From Podocnemis expansa (Eukaryota; Chordata; Testudines; Podocnemididae), in the NCBI GenBank assembly GCA_007922195.1, contig ML681994.1:52796298-52860297 (forward strand): DNA of 64,000 nucleotides. Reading direction: 5' to 3'. Of this stretch, positions 1 to 11,150 are shown piece after piece (position 1 is the first letter of the stretch; each line of letters opens with the position of its first letter). Below the pieces are notes generated by a model. The model saw only the letters and a program-made list of their open reading frames with translations, was not told the DNA's origin and did not search any database. The translations under genes were made by a program, and so were the position numbers.

Positions 1-3000
1 ATCAATATGATCAGCCCTGTGAAGTGCATCAGAATAAGTACTATCCCCAAAGATTTACAATTTAAAATAAAAATATGTGAAAGGTAAGTCTTACTGGAAA
101 AGACAGAGCTGAAAAGGACTCTTTTCTCCCCCTTCCTTTTCTTCTTTATCAAAATAACATCTTAATGAGGTAAGGTTTTAGAAGGAATTTGAATGGCAAG
201 AAGCTGGAGGTGTGGCAAATTGGGATGAGGAAGAAATTAGAATAAAAGCTTTTTGAGGAGCTAAATTTAAAAGACACATCTTTGTTCAAATGCATCTTGA
301 TCAGCTGATGTACTCAATATCTTCAAACACACACACACTTTAGATATATATAATTTGAGTTTATTGCAGATTTAGGACCTAATCCTGTTTATCTTATTGA
401 CTTCAGGTGATGCTTTCAATTGTTTGTAAAAGAATTCAGACTTGTTTTGTAAAAGTAATTTCAATATAGTTCTGAAATTTGTACACTGAGGCCCAAATTC
501 TGCTTGTTTTTCTCCTGCTAATAAAGAAATGAGTCAGTTCATTTACACTGGGTGTAACTTCAGTCCATTCTGTTTTAATACAAGAATGCCAAGAGGGTGG
601 AAGATAGTCATATACAATGCAAACACCAGTCAAATTTGTAAAAGGCTTGAAGTGTTCCTTATTTATTCATATCAAAATGTTTCATTCCCCAGAGAAGTTT
701 AAAATTTACCCACTGCATATTTTATGTCCTGATCACACTCCATTCTATCCCAGGATAATCAGCAAAATGAATAGGGTAGGTAAATCAGAATAGAATTTAA
801 CCTCTATTTTAGAAGGTTGTTAAACTAAGTGACGCATGAGCTATTTATCACAGTTTGGTAGATGGCCAGTTTAAAACTGTTCAGCTCTGAGGCACACTGA
901 GCCCTTGATGCTCACTTCAGGTGAGATGTGAGTGCTCAATATCTTTAAGGATAAAGTCTTCAAGTAGGTTTATTATAGAGCTCTTTTTTCCAGTTCAGCG
1001 ATTTCAGGGTCTGGGATAATTATCCCAGGTGCCTAGATTGCTTCAATAAAACCTGCATTCAGAATCTAGTCCTGTCTGATTGGAAGCCTCCTTTAAAATG
1101 TTTTGAAGTGTTGTATGCCATGGACAGTAAGGAGTGCAGACCTTATTCTTCATACTATCACACACTGGTTTTACGTGGTTTGTAACTCCATTAGAGTCAG
1201 GCATAAAGTGACAATTCAGTGGAGAATCAGGCCCATATCTAAAAGTTAGACAGTGGCCCTTTGGATAACTGCTTCAACCAAATTTCACTTTTTAAAATAT
1301 CATTATTTTCTCCCTTTCTTAAGAATGGAAACAAATCTATTAAAAGAACACATGGATGCCAATGCATAGAAGAGAGAGGTCATTTCCATTTCCCACTCAG
1401 ACACCTGATCTTGCAATACTTGTGATACTGGGAGTTTTCAGGGGTCATAATAGTTGGAGGACTGAACACTTAGGAAATTAATATGGTCTGTAAAAATCCA
1501 GTGCTGCTTGTCTCACTGTTGTAGCAGGAGAATGGAAAAAGGAAATGCTAGATTGAGTTGTTATTGCCATCTTGGTAATGAATCCATCATGTAAATTCCT
1601 TCAAAAGTAACCTCAGTTGTACTGCACAACTGTTTCTTCTTACTTAGATTGTGACAATTCAGAACAGCAAGTGTCCAGGAAAATACTCACTGGAAAGAAG
1701 CCACTGGAGCCTGAACATTTCCCCATCAGCTGTATCTTATTTCACACATCCCAAAAAAACTAGTAATTGAAAATGGAAACTACATGGGTGGTTTATTAGT
1801 TACTCAGCATTAAACTCAAAGGGCATCATAAGAACACAGACCGATGCAATCATGCTAGCAAAACAGACTAATAATTTTCCTTTTCTATAGCTACCTAAAG
1901 AAAAGTTCACTAAATGTCAGAAAATACACGCATTTTAGCCTCTGCAAAATCCCTCTCCCTATACTGAATTCTGATTCCTCATCGCTTTGCATCTAATTTA
2001 TACCTTTACAAAGTAAAAGCAAAGTATGTGTAAAATACTAAGAAATAGAAAAATAGGGCCCAATTCTTATTTACCCTGTCTTCATTACATCACTATGCCC
2101 ATTTAAAGAGCCCTTAAAATGGGATAAAATTATATTTACATCTACTTTAAGGTCTCTTCACATGACCAGCATGGTGTCCAGTGCCTGGAGGAGAAATCAG
2201 AAGGAGAGTGGTAGTGTTTTACATCTACTCTGCATTCATTGGGCAAAGGTGTAAATAATGAGACAAGCAGCAGTTGAGTTTTCTGAGCAGAAATCACATT
2301 TCTTGTTTTCTGATTCATCTGTGAAACGCATCAGCTTGACAGAATTGGGAAATAAAGTCCTCTATCAACACAGCAACCACAAACAGTGTCAGCTTCCCCA
2401 TTCTGTCTTGCCAGCATATTTCAGTATGCTTTAGTTTTACTAGGAGGGATCCTCTCCCAGGGATGAGGAGATAGTTTGGTGTCTAGACTGTAGCAAAAGG
2501 ATGTGGCCTCCTGTGGAGGCCAGTGCTGAAGGACTGACACAAACCACCTGGTAGGCAGGTATGGTGAAGACACCACTTGCAACCCAGGAATGGGACAGGA
2601 AGTGGCTATAGAAAAGCCAAATCTGACAGCAGCTCACTTTGGAAGAAGCTACTGAAGGAGAAGGATGTCTCTCTGCCTTAGACAACCAAGGTGCAGCCAG
2701 AGTTACTAATGGGTGGGAGTCCTAAGGGCCTCCCAGGTCTACCTGGCCCTAGTGACTGGGAATGGCTAGTGCTGCCAGTGATAGAGATGACCTGCCTTGC
2801 TGCTATCTGGAAGTTGCTGAAGCTGCTTGCTAGCAATGGTTTGGGAGAGCTGCCTGCTAGGGCTGCCCCTTGTCATCTACCCTGAGGAAATAGATTCCAA
2901 GCTGGTCTACAGGTACCTGAGTAGAGAGGTGGAGGAAGTGGCCCAGGGATAGCTGGCCTCAGCCTAGCTTGGGTCGTCCTGGGATACCTGTTAGCACCCT

Positions 3001-3149
3001 TTGGCAGAGCTCTGCTGACACAGTGGTGGGGCACCCTGCCACTGTTAGGGCCCTGGGCTAGGATGCAGTGGAGTTGGGTCGGTCTGTGTCCCAGTCCCCC
3101 TAGCCAGGTTACTGAGGAGTTCTTGCTTACATCAGAACCATACTGTGCT
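1..3149. other. Non-coding, no supported feature
   Basis: Only short chance open frames. I see no splice-bounded conserved exon and no recent transposon ends. The part from about 2430 to 3110 is less AT-rich than its surroundings and may be an old repeat I could not name. Confidence 0.6.
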
Positions 3150-5231
3150 TGTTTGATTGTCCGGACCTTATTTTAAACAACAGAAAGTCAATCTTGGCTC
3201 CCACTCAGAATTCATTGGGGGCCTTGCCCTGTTAGATTCCACGACATTGAGAACATTCCTGCCAACTGACTGTTTTGAGACACTTCAATACCTTTGCCTC
3301 AGTCTGAAGTCTCAGCCTTGCATGACAATTCAGTTGTGTCTGAAACGGTTAGGCCACATAGCCACTTTCACGCTGGTAGTTCAGTTTACAAGGTTGTACC
3401 GCTGTCCCCTTCAAATTTGGCTCAGGTCAGTCAACTGTCTTCCCTTCATCCTCTGGGCAGACTGGTTTGACTCTTTCCACTGGTCCTAGATTCCTGGTAG
3501 TGGCAGATGTGTCTACAGAATGTTTGTTGAGGGTATTCCTTTTGCCAACCCCTCACCAATAAGTCTGTTGTTACTGACAACTCCTCCCTTATGGGGCACA
3601 CCTGGAGTTTCTGAAGTTACAGTACTGTGGTTGGAGTAGGCGGCCTCTCTCCATGTCAGTATGTTGACGCTTCAGACCATCTACAATGCACGTCAGGGAC
3701 AGCCCACCCATACAGGTGAACTAGGCTGTCACCTAGGGCAATAGGCTTTAAAGGACGCCAGATTAAACAGAAGTGATCTTTTTCTCTATTTAAATATATA
3801 TTATAATATGTGGAGAGGAGTGCCAAAGTCATACTTCACCTGGGGCACCAGGAACCCTTGGACTGGCCCTGATTGCGGTGGTGTTATCAGTATGTTAACC
3901 ACTATGGGAACAAACAAGGGGGAGCATGTTCCAGGTTGCTCCACTTAGATGTGATCAGTCTTTGGCAGTTCTGCATCTGAGAAATGGAGAACGTTACTCC
4001 AAAAGCCATTGAATTGCTTGGGATCCAGAGTCTATTGTGGACCATTTCAGCAGTTATTTTCTCTTGAGTCATGAGTGGTCTTTGAAGACAAGTGTCCTCT
4101 GGGTTATCATCACAGTGGCAGGTGGAGGGGGAGTCCCATGATTGACCTGTTTGCTATAAGGCAGACCAGGAATTGTTGTCTGGTAGTTTCTGTGGGTTTT
4201 TTTTTTTTTCCTCCTTTCAAGGTAGCCTCGGTCTGGCTGCCTCTCTGGTGCCTTTAATTACAGTTGGAAGTCATTTCTGTTATACATCTTTCCTCCTAAC
4301 CCAATTATCCCTCAGGTCATTCTCAAACTCAAGGCAGGTTGGATCAAGCTCATTCTCATTGTTCTGGTCACTCACCTGGTGAGGCCAAGGTAATGCTGGT
4401 TTTCCAACCTTCTCATGATGTCAAATCGGCCTCCTCTCCATTTCAGCCTGCTCATTCAGAATCATGGTTGCACCTTGCATCTCATGGTATGGCTGCTGCA
4501 TGGTTGAATGAAGAGGAAGAGCAGTGTTTAGGAGCTGTTGGCAAATCCTGCTGAACACTAGGACGTGCTCTACCAGAATGGCTTACATGGCACAATGGAA
4601 GAGGTTTTCGGTGTAGTTCTTGGCCTGTGAAATTTTAGTAATGCAGACTTCTATCCAAGATAGCTTGGAGCACCTGCTACACATTCAAAAGCTGGGGCTT
4701 GCACTTAGTTCATTGAGAGTGCATCTGGCAGCAATACAGGCATTACATAACCTTGGTAAGGGAAAATCAATTTTTTCCAATGCCATAATGATGAGATTTG
4801 TAAAAGAGTTTCTCTATCTTCATTCTCTGCTGTGAGACATGGTTCCTTGTAGAAACTAAACATTGGTCCTGGCAGCTCTGATGGATCCACCATTTGAGCT
4901 TCTAGTATCTTGTCCATTACCCCTCTAATGTCAGAAAATTGCCTTTCTAGTAATGATTATGTCCATAGTGAGGGTGTGTGAGTTGCAGGCTCTGCTGGAA
5001 ATGCCTGTTTACGACACCCCAAATTTTTCTCTAAAGTGGTCTCTCATGTTAATTTGAATGTGGAAGTATATTTACCTGTGTGTCCCCCCCCCCCCGGCCC
5101 CAGCCTGTTCATCAGGTGGTAGCTAGCCTTTTATCTGGATGGGACTAAACCATTTTGTGTCTTGCCTCATCTTTTGCATGTTCTATGCAGACTGCATGAA
5201 GGTTCAGGTGGTCTCTTTGCAGACTATCTAG

Positions 5232-5440
5232 GGGGGTGGCATATTAGTCTAGTTCAGCAGAACAAACATGGAGTCCTGCAGTGCTTTTAAAGACTAACAA
5301 ATTTATGTATCATATGAGCTTTTCTGGGTGAAATCCCACTTCATCAGAAGCATGATGAAGGGAGAATTTATGTACAAAAGCTAATGTGATACATAAATTT
5401 GTTAGTCTTTAGAAGTGCCACAGCACTCCTTGTTTGTTAT
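5232..5440. repeat. Palindromic Penelope-like unit, copy A
   Basis: The left arm starts near GGGGTGGCATATTAGTCTAG and contains GAGTCCTGCAGTGC and AGACTAACAAATTTATG. The right arm (about 5375-5436) is its reverse complement, CATAAATTTGTTAGTCTTT then GTGCCACAGCACTCC. Near the centre, the minus strand reads CTGATGA (5341-5347), a TGGG/CCCA stem, then GAAA (5321-5324), the order of a hammerhead ribozyme core. It lies inside the recombinase of DIRS remnant A. Assignment to Penelope-like elements is from memory of related sauropsid repeats. Confidence 0.6.
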
Positions 5441-5757
5441 CTTGTATTCAGTCTGCATGTGAGAGAGAGAGCTTTGTTTATTCCTGTTCACTGGGTACAA
5501 ACTCATTTGATGAGAGAACAAGCAATGTCATTAGCAGTCTTCAGTGACATTGCTATACTGTGTTTTTGTAAAGCTGCTACATGATTGTTTACACATGTTT
5601 ATGAACCATTATGCGTTGGTGCATCTTTAAGAGTGGATGTAAAGTTGGAAAGGGTCATGTAAACCTTTATTTAGATACATTTTGTGCCCCACTTTTGGGA
5701 GGTGGACAGGGATACTGCTTATGAGGCATGTAAGTGGAATACATGGCTGTGTCTACT

Positions 5758-6085
5758 CAAAGAAGAAGAAAGTTACTCACTATAACTATGGTTCTTCTAA
5801 ATGTGATGCAGACATGTATTCAGTGAAGCACTGTCTGTCGTTTCTGCATCAGAGTTTCCTCTCATGGGTGTTTGTGAAAGAACTGAGGGAGAGTGGGGTG
5901 AGTCTGCATCATGTAGGCAGGGGAGGGGCCACAGCCACAAGGGACATGCACCACTCCTCTATGGGTGCTGCTAGACAATTTCTGTAGCTCCAGCACCATG
6001 TGTGTGCATACACCTAAGTGGAACACATGTCTGCATCACATCTTGAAGAACCACAGTTGCAATAAGTAACCATTTCTTTAGGTGC
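5758..6085. repeat. Inverted repeat at the 3' end of DIRS remnant A
   Basis: GTTACTCACTATAACTATGG and TTCTTCTAAATGTGATGCAG near 5770-5810 are matched in reverse complement by CTGCATCACATCTTGAAGAA and CCACAGTTGCAATAAGTAAC near 6030-6070. Arms are about 60 bp with a spacer of about 200 bp. The position after the recombinase and the GAAGAAGAAAGTTACTCAC word fit DIRS terminal repeats. Confidence 0.6.
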
Positions 6086-6618
6086 TAGTGACTCTTCCAG
6101 AGTGCTGAGCATCCAACCACTCCCAGTGGAGCTGTATGATATGCAGCATTTTGGAAAGTTAGGCCATAGCCTAAGGGTAAAATCAGTGACAATGTATTTA
6201 AAAGCCCAGGGCTTGCCCCAGAGGTGTCACTGGTGCTTGGCACAGTGGTCATGAGCTCCCTGTCTCCAACCTAGTCCCTCAAGTCCCCAGCTGCGGCAGC
6301 ACAGATGCAGAAAGCCTGTGTCTGTCCTGAGCTTCCTCTGCACCTGCCTGGGAGGAGATGAATTTAAATCCCTCCTCTCATGTAGGGCTGTGGGGAGCAG
6401 CAGCTGGTGACTGGCTTGGCCCTGGGACAGGGTTGGAGCCAGCCTTGTGCCGCTGGCTCCAGCCTGGTGTGGAAGAGGCCGGATCCAGCCCTGGGGCCAC
6501 CACTACATTGCCCTACTCTGCTAAAGACATCTGTGTTTGGTGTTTTGGGCTTGGGCTGGAGGTCAGGATCAACAGCCTGGGGTAGAGGATGGGTTTCATG
6601 ACTGAACACCAGCCCAGA

Positions 6619-6700
6619 GGGCCATGTCTACACGGCTGGTTTTAGCACTGTAGCATGCTACAATGTAGCATGAGCCCTGCGCACCCTCCTGTGTAGACCC
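6619..6700. mobile_element. Short MITE with GTCTACAC-type ends
   Basis: Starts GGGCCATGTCTACAC and ends GTGTAGACCC, an imperfect terminal inverted repeat, with the word GCATGCTACAATGTAGCATG inside. No convincing target duplication was found. Confidence 0.4.
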
Positions 6701-6765
6701 AGGCTCTGAGACTTGCTGCCACAGGTTTGAAAATGCAGTGTAGGTGAACCCTGAGAAACCTAGAG

Positions 6766-7230
6766 CAGTGGTTTTCAACCAGTGTGCTGTGAGTACTGTC
6801 CATGTGTGCCATGAAATTTTGCACAAAGGTAGGTAAAAATCAATGTAAAACAAATAGTTTCATCTTAAACAATACTCTTTCCAACCAAAATTACAGCTCA
6901 ACGTGTGAAAATAAATCATCAAATTAAAAGAGAGGTATGATTCTTTCGATTCTAAAACATGAGTGTTCTAAACGCAGGTGGCCAAAGGGCAAAATTGAGA
7001 TGTGTATTTTTTTTCTGGTGGATTTGAAACATTAATGCAGTTGATCCTTCTTTAGCTAGTTGTATGCACTATGTTGCAAATCTCTGTAGTAAGACTTTAG
7101 CCATAGTAAATGTAAGTACTGTAAATGTGACCTTTATGAGCAATCAATTTAGCTGAAAAAAGTGAGTATGCCATGGAACTGTTTGTTTCATTGAAGTGTG
7201 CCATGTTAGTGAAAAGACTGAGAACCACTG
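6766..7230. mobile_element. hAT-type MITE (465 bp)
   Basis: Ends are CAGTGGTTTTCAACC and GAGAACCACTG, the classic hAT-type inverted repeat. Flanking 8-mers are ACCTAGAG on the left and GCCTAGAG on the right, a 7/8 target duplication of the hAT size. There is no transposase coding inside, so it is non-autonomous. Confidence 0.75.
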
Positions 7231-7529
7231 GCCTAGAGTTAGACTGTTTGTGAAAATCACGGTCTCTATTTTTTGACAGTATGTTTTATTTTTGATTTAT
7301 GCATCTGTTGGAGAACCTCTTGGAGGCTCAGTGTGCTATATAAATAAGGGGAATACTACTGTTTCTATCACTACAACTACTTGCAGTCCTTTGTTTTGAT
7401 CTAAGGGTGGCTAGTCAACCAGTGATAAAACTGCAGTTCATTTCCCAGTGCTGTAAAATTTTATATAAGAATTAATAAGACAGTTAATAATTATTTGTTT
7501 CATCACTAGGTCTCAAAGTTCTTTTACAA

Positions 7530-7610
7530 AGGAGGGCAGTATCATTTATCCCAATTTTACAGATGGGCAAACTGAGGTGAAGTGACTTGCCAAAGGGCAA
7601 CATACCCAAA
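7530..7610 (+). repeat. MIR-like SINE fragment
   Basis: Reads ATCCCAATTTTACAGATGGG then AAACTGAGGTGAAGTGACTT and GCCAAAGG, the conserved core-to-tail of MIR. Confidence 0.6.
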
Positions 7611-7811
7611 GCCAAGTCTGCAGTGCTATGGGATGGTGTTATGCTTGACTTCTGTTAAGGGGAATATTAAAAAGTCAGCACTTCCCATGCCACACTTACT
7701 TGGGCTAGACCTGCAGCTGGTGTAAATTTCAAAAATTCACTGAATTCAGTGAAGCTGCTTTAGTTCCCACTGCCCTTTGAGAGTACTTGCAGTATTCAAG
7801 TTGCAGCTAGG

Positions 7812-8037
7812 GAGGTCGAGGTTGGATATTAGGAAAATTTTTTTTACTAGATGGGTGGTGAAGCATTGGAATCAGTTGCCTAGGGAGGTGGTGGAATATC
7901 CATCTTTGGAAACATTTAAGGCCTGGTTAGACAAAACCATGGCTGGGATGATTTAGTGGGAGGTGGTCCTGCTTTTAATAGAGGGTTGGACTAGACAACC
8001 TCATGAGGTCCCTTCCAATTCCTACGATTCTGTGATT
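7812..8037 (+). mobile_element. CR1 LINE 3' end
   Basis: Contains GGTTGGATATTAGGAAAA, GGTGGTGAAGCATTGGAATC, AGTTGCCTAGGGAGGTGGTG, GGGTTGGACTAGACAACCTC and the terminal GATTCTGTGATT microsatellite-like tail of CR1. It is 5' truncated, as is usual. Confidence 0.9.
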
Positions 8038-10936
8038 ATTATTATTGTTTTAATTTCCTGTACTTGAAATGGCAAGTGCTGTGGTCAGCTTTAAATAGTA
8101 TAATCAGATTTAAACTTAAATGCCAGTCAGTGTTTTTGTTTGTTTTTTAAATCATACTTGTGCTACTACAAAGGTTATAGTGGTGATACGTTTTAGAGTC
8201 TACATTGTAAATCTCTGTCCAGTGAAGATACTTCTACAAAAGTGGATTTTTGACCATATAGAACTTGAACTTCATCATATGGCACAGGGCTGATCCTCTG
8301 CTGCTGTGAATCAGTCAAGTTCTTCAGAAATCAGCCTGTGCTGATTAACACATGCTGAATATCTGGCCATGACTCTTCCAATAATTTGTAATCTGGTCTT
8401 TGAAAACAAAAATTAAAAGCTAACCTTGTAGCTTGAACTCAGGCAAAGCTCCTACTGAAGTCGATGAGAATTATGTCTGAGTAAATGGCACTATTTGGCC
8501 CATACAGACATTGTGGTGTTTTTAAATGTGAGCCATTTATGAAGAACTCTACCACATAGGAGCACAAATAAGTGTCTGACACTGGCAAAACTCCATTTTC
8601 TAATTCTATTATTATTTTATAACATACAAAAAGATTTTTGTGGCAATTGGTAAAAACAGACTATATTCCTAAACTAAAACCATGGAGTGAATTGTTCTGG
8701 CTGAGTTTTAAATCTCTGAGAAACAAAAATGTATAACTAAAGCTTTTGACAAAGCCTTTAAATAGAGAGTCATGATAGATGTTGGAATAGAGGTAATATA
8801 ACTCAGATCAGAAAACTTAATGAGGGCATTGTTTCTATCCAAGAAAAAGACCTTAAAGAAGAAACACCCACAGAAAAAATTCCACTGATCATACCAATAT
8901 GTGTCCTGTGGATGCAGATGTTCTGGCCTGAAAACACTCAGATACATATATGGAGACAAATTCAAGCATAGGCTTAAGCATTTGTACACAAAACAACTAG
9001 ATATGCCTAAAGTATGCTCACAGATCCCTTGAACTAGATACTTTAACTGCTACATCCATTTGTGGTCAATTTAGGCTGTCCAGAAAGGATTAGCAGGTGG
9101 TTTCCTTTGTGTTGGCAAGCTCTTGCAGAAAGATGGCAGAGGCAGAGTGCTAGCTTTTGGACCATTAATCCTTGATGTATTTGAGGGGGTATACTAGGAG
9201 CAGGTTAGGGATGAGGAGGGGCTTGGAGAAGCAGACCTACATCAGTCTGCTGTGGGGGGGTCAGGTCAATGAGTGTACTTAGGCCAGCATTGTTCGTAGG
9301 CTAGGGCCAGTTGCCACGGGGTTATAAAGCTGCAGATATCTCTATGCCCTCCCCTGCACCCATGCCACATTGTCTCTAACTGAATCTTAGGTTGGTGGGA
9401 AAATCCAGTCCTTACTGTAAATATATTCCTAGCACAGATTGGTGTTTGCACTTATAATGTTAGTTTAAGTATCTCACATGCTGCATTGGGTCATTTAGGT
9501 GTGCATGGACAATTAGATAACTATTTGTGTGCATGCATTTTTGGAGGGTCATACTTGTAGGTTTAGAAATCTTAACCAGGATATACAGATACATCCACAT
9601 TTCACTTGTACTGTACATACAACAGCACCAAAACCATGAATGAATCAATTGCAACTACAAAAGGATGCCTGATACTGTATATATTTATCAGGATTCTAAA
9701 CAGGATTGGTAAATTAGCACATGGAAGTTGTATGCTGTAACACCAAAAATTTCAATCTGTCAGTTCTGTAGTAGCCATGAGACTTTTTAGGAGAGGACCC
9801 CCCCCCCAAAATATCTCTTTTCAATATCTACTTTTGTCCCTTTTTTAAATAACTTACTCCCCTACTGATTGTTCCTTCTGAATACGTATGACTATATGTT
9901 CCTTCTTTACCACTGTGCTAATGGCAGAAAAACATAAATTCAGATGGCTGACTAGTTCTGTTATTATTTCATAATAAAAATTACTACCTGGACAATTTTG
10001 CACTTTGCTTGGTACCCATACAGAGGTCTTTCTTAACAAACAAAACCAGGATAATAACACAAGTATTATGATGAAAATAAAAATTTAAAAAAAGACTTAT
10101 TTATTAATCAGTGGTGGTGTTTTCAGTCAATGTTTACCACATCATTGATATGACAACTGCATTAGAGCAGATTTAGGGATAAATCCTACAGTCCTTGGTC
10201 CATTTTCTTCTTTGATCTTGCTACCTTCATTCTTATAAAATCTGCCTCTTTAATCGACTGCACTCAAACATTTTTTTGCCCCTATATGGTAACAAATATG
10301 CTACAAAACTTCTCCAGCATTATAAAATACAAAATTAGAAGCACAAAGGAGCAGGATCATACCAAACAATCTGGTCCTCTGTCACCTATATGAATTTCTT
10401 TATTGATCCTTGGGAAAAATCAACAAAACATTTTTTTTTAAAATTCTAATTTCACTATTTATGTGCTGTAAGGACAACAGCAATCTAAATGAGAACAGAG
10501 AGGATAAACATCTTCAAGGTAAGAGGCCTGATTCTACAGCAATAAGAAAACAGTTCAAAGTGGGGAGGAGGGTGAGGAGATATGGGAGAGTTTGATGAGG
10601 CGGAAAACGCGGAGTATGATCCAGGAGGTCCAGTATAAAGCCCATTCTTTGCCTGAAACAATTTCTTTTTGGGGGTCCTGATGTCTCTTCAGGTCCAAAA
10701 CGCGTGGGCTGCATCAAATCTTCTTGCAGATACTGAAGGTACTTCAGAGACTTCCTTGGGGCTTATCCACATCTGTTCTGCCTTTGCACTAGAATCTCTG
10801 TTTCCAGTGGTGCAGACAGATCAGTGGTTTATCAGTCCTTTCTTGGTTCCAGCTTTTAAAGTTTGTTTTGGGCATCAGTAAACAAAAACTTTCTCTTTTG
10901 CTCCCTTAGGGATTGAAATCTCTGGATGTCTGATAC
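8038..10936. other. Non-coding, no supported feature
   Basis: AT-rich sequence with only short chance frames and short homopolymer runs (for example C8 near 9800). No exon or transposon end was recognised. Confidence 0.6.
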
Positions 10937-10951
10937 TCCATAGTACCTTGC

Positions 10952-11135
10952 CAAGTTCCAAAGGGGCAGCCGTGTTAGTCTAGTTCAACAAAAGAAGCAA
11001 GGAGTCCTGTGGCACTTAAAAACTAGCAGATTTATTTATTGGAAGAGCTTTTGTGGGAGAAAGTCACACAAAAGCTCATGTGAGAAATGAATCTGTTAGC
11101 CTTTAAGTGCCACAGGACTCCTTGCTTCTTTTTCT
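10952..11135. repeat. Palindromic Penelope-like unit, copy B, with target duplication
   Basis: Contains GGGGCAGCCGTGTTAGTCTA, AAGGAGTCCTGTGGCACTT, then the inverse AAGTGCCACAGGACTCCTT after a short centre. It is flanked by a near-identical 15-mer: TCCATAGTACCTTGC (10937-10951) and TCCATGGTACCTTGC (11136-11150), 14/15. This shows that the whole palindrome inserted as one piece. Confidence 0.7.
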
Positions 11136-11150
11136 TCCATGGTACCTTGC

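Larger units (their letters stand above)
3150..6085 (+). mobile_element. DIRS-type retroelement remnant A (RT/RNase H to tyrosine recombinase)
   Basis: DIRS elements move by reverse transcription and integrate with a tyrosine recombinase. Pieces occur in the family order. At 3157-3489 the frame reads LLDSTTLRTFLPTDCFETLQ and later LKRLGHIATFTLVVQ and PLQIWL, as in the RT to RNase H linker of turtle DIRS. At 3540-3620 there is RNase H-like sequence. At 4620-4760 the recombinase N-terminal domain reads LEHLLHIQKLGLALSSLRVH followed by LAAIQALH. At about 5115-5150, ALAF(Y)LDGTKPF-like coding is readable. At 5500-5585, HLMREQAMSLAVFSDIAIL carries the HxxR of the recombinase active site, followed by CKAAT. 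Stops and shifts separate these pieces, so the copy is dead. A palindromic unit (5232-5440) sits inside the recombinase. The 3' end is an inverted repeat (5758-6085). Confidence 0.8.
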
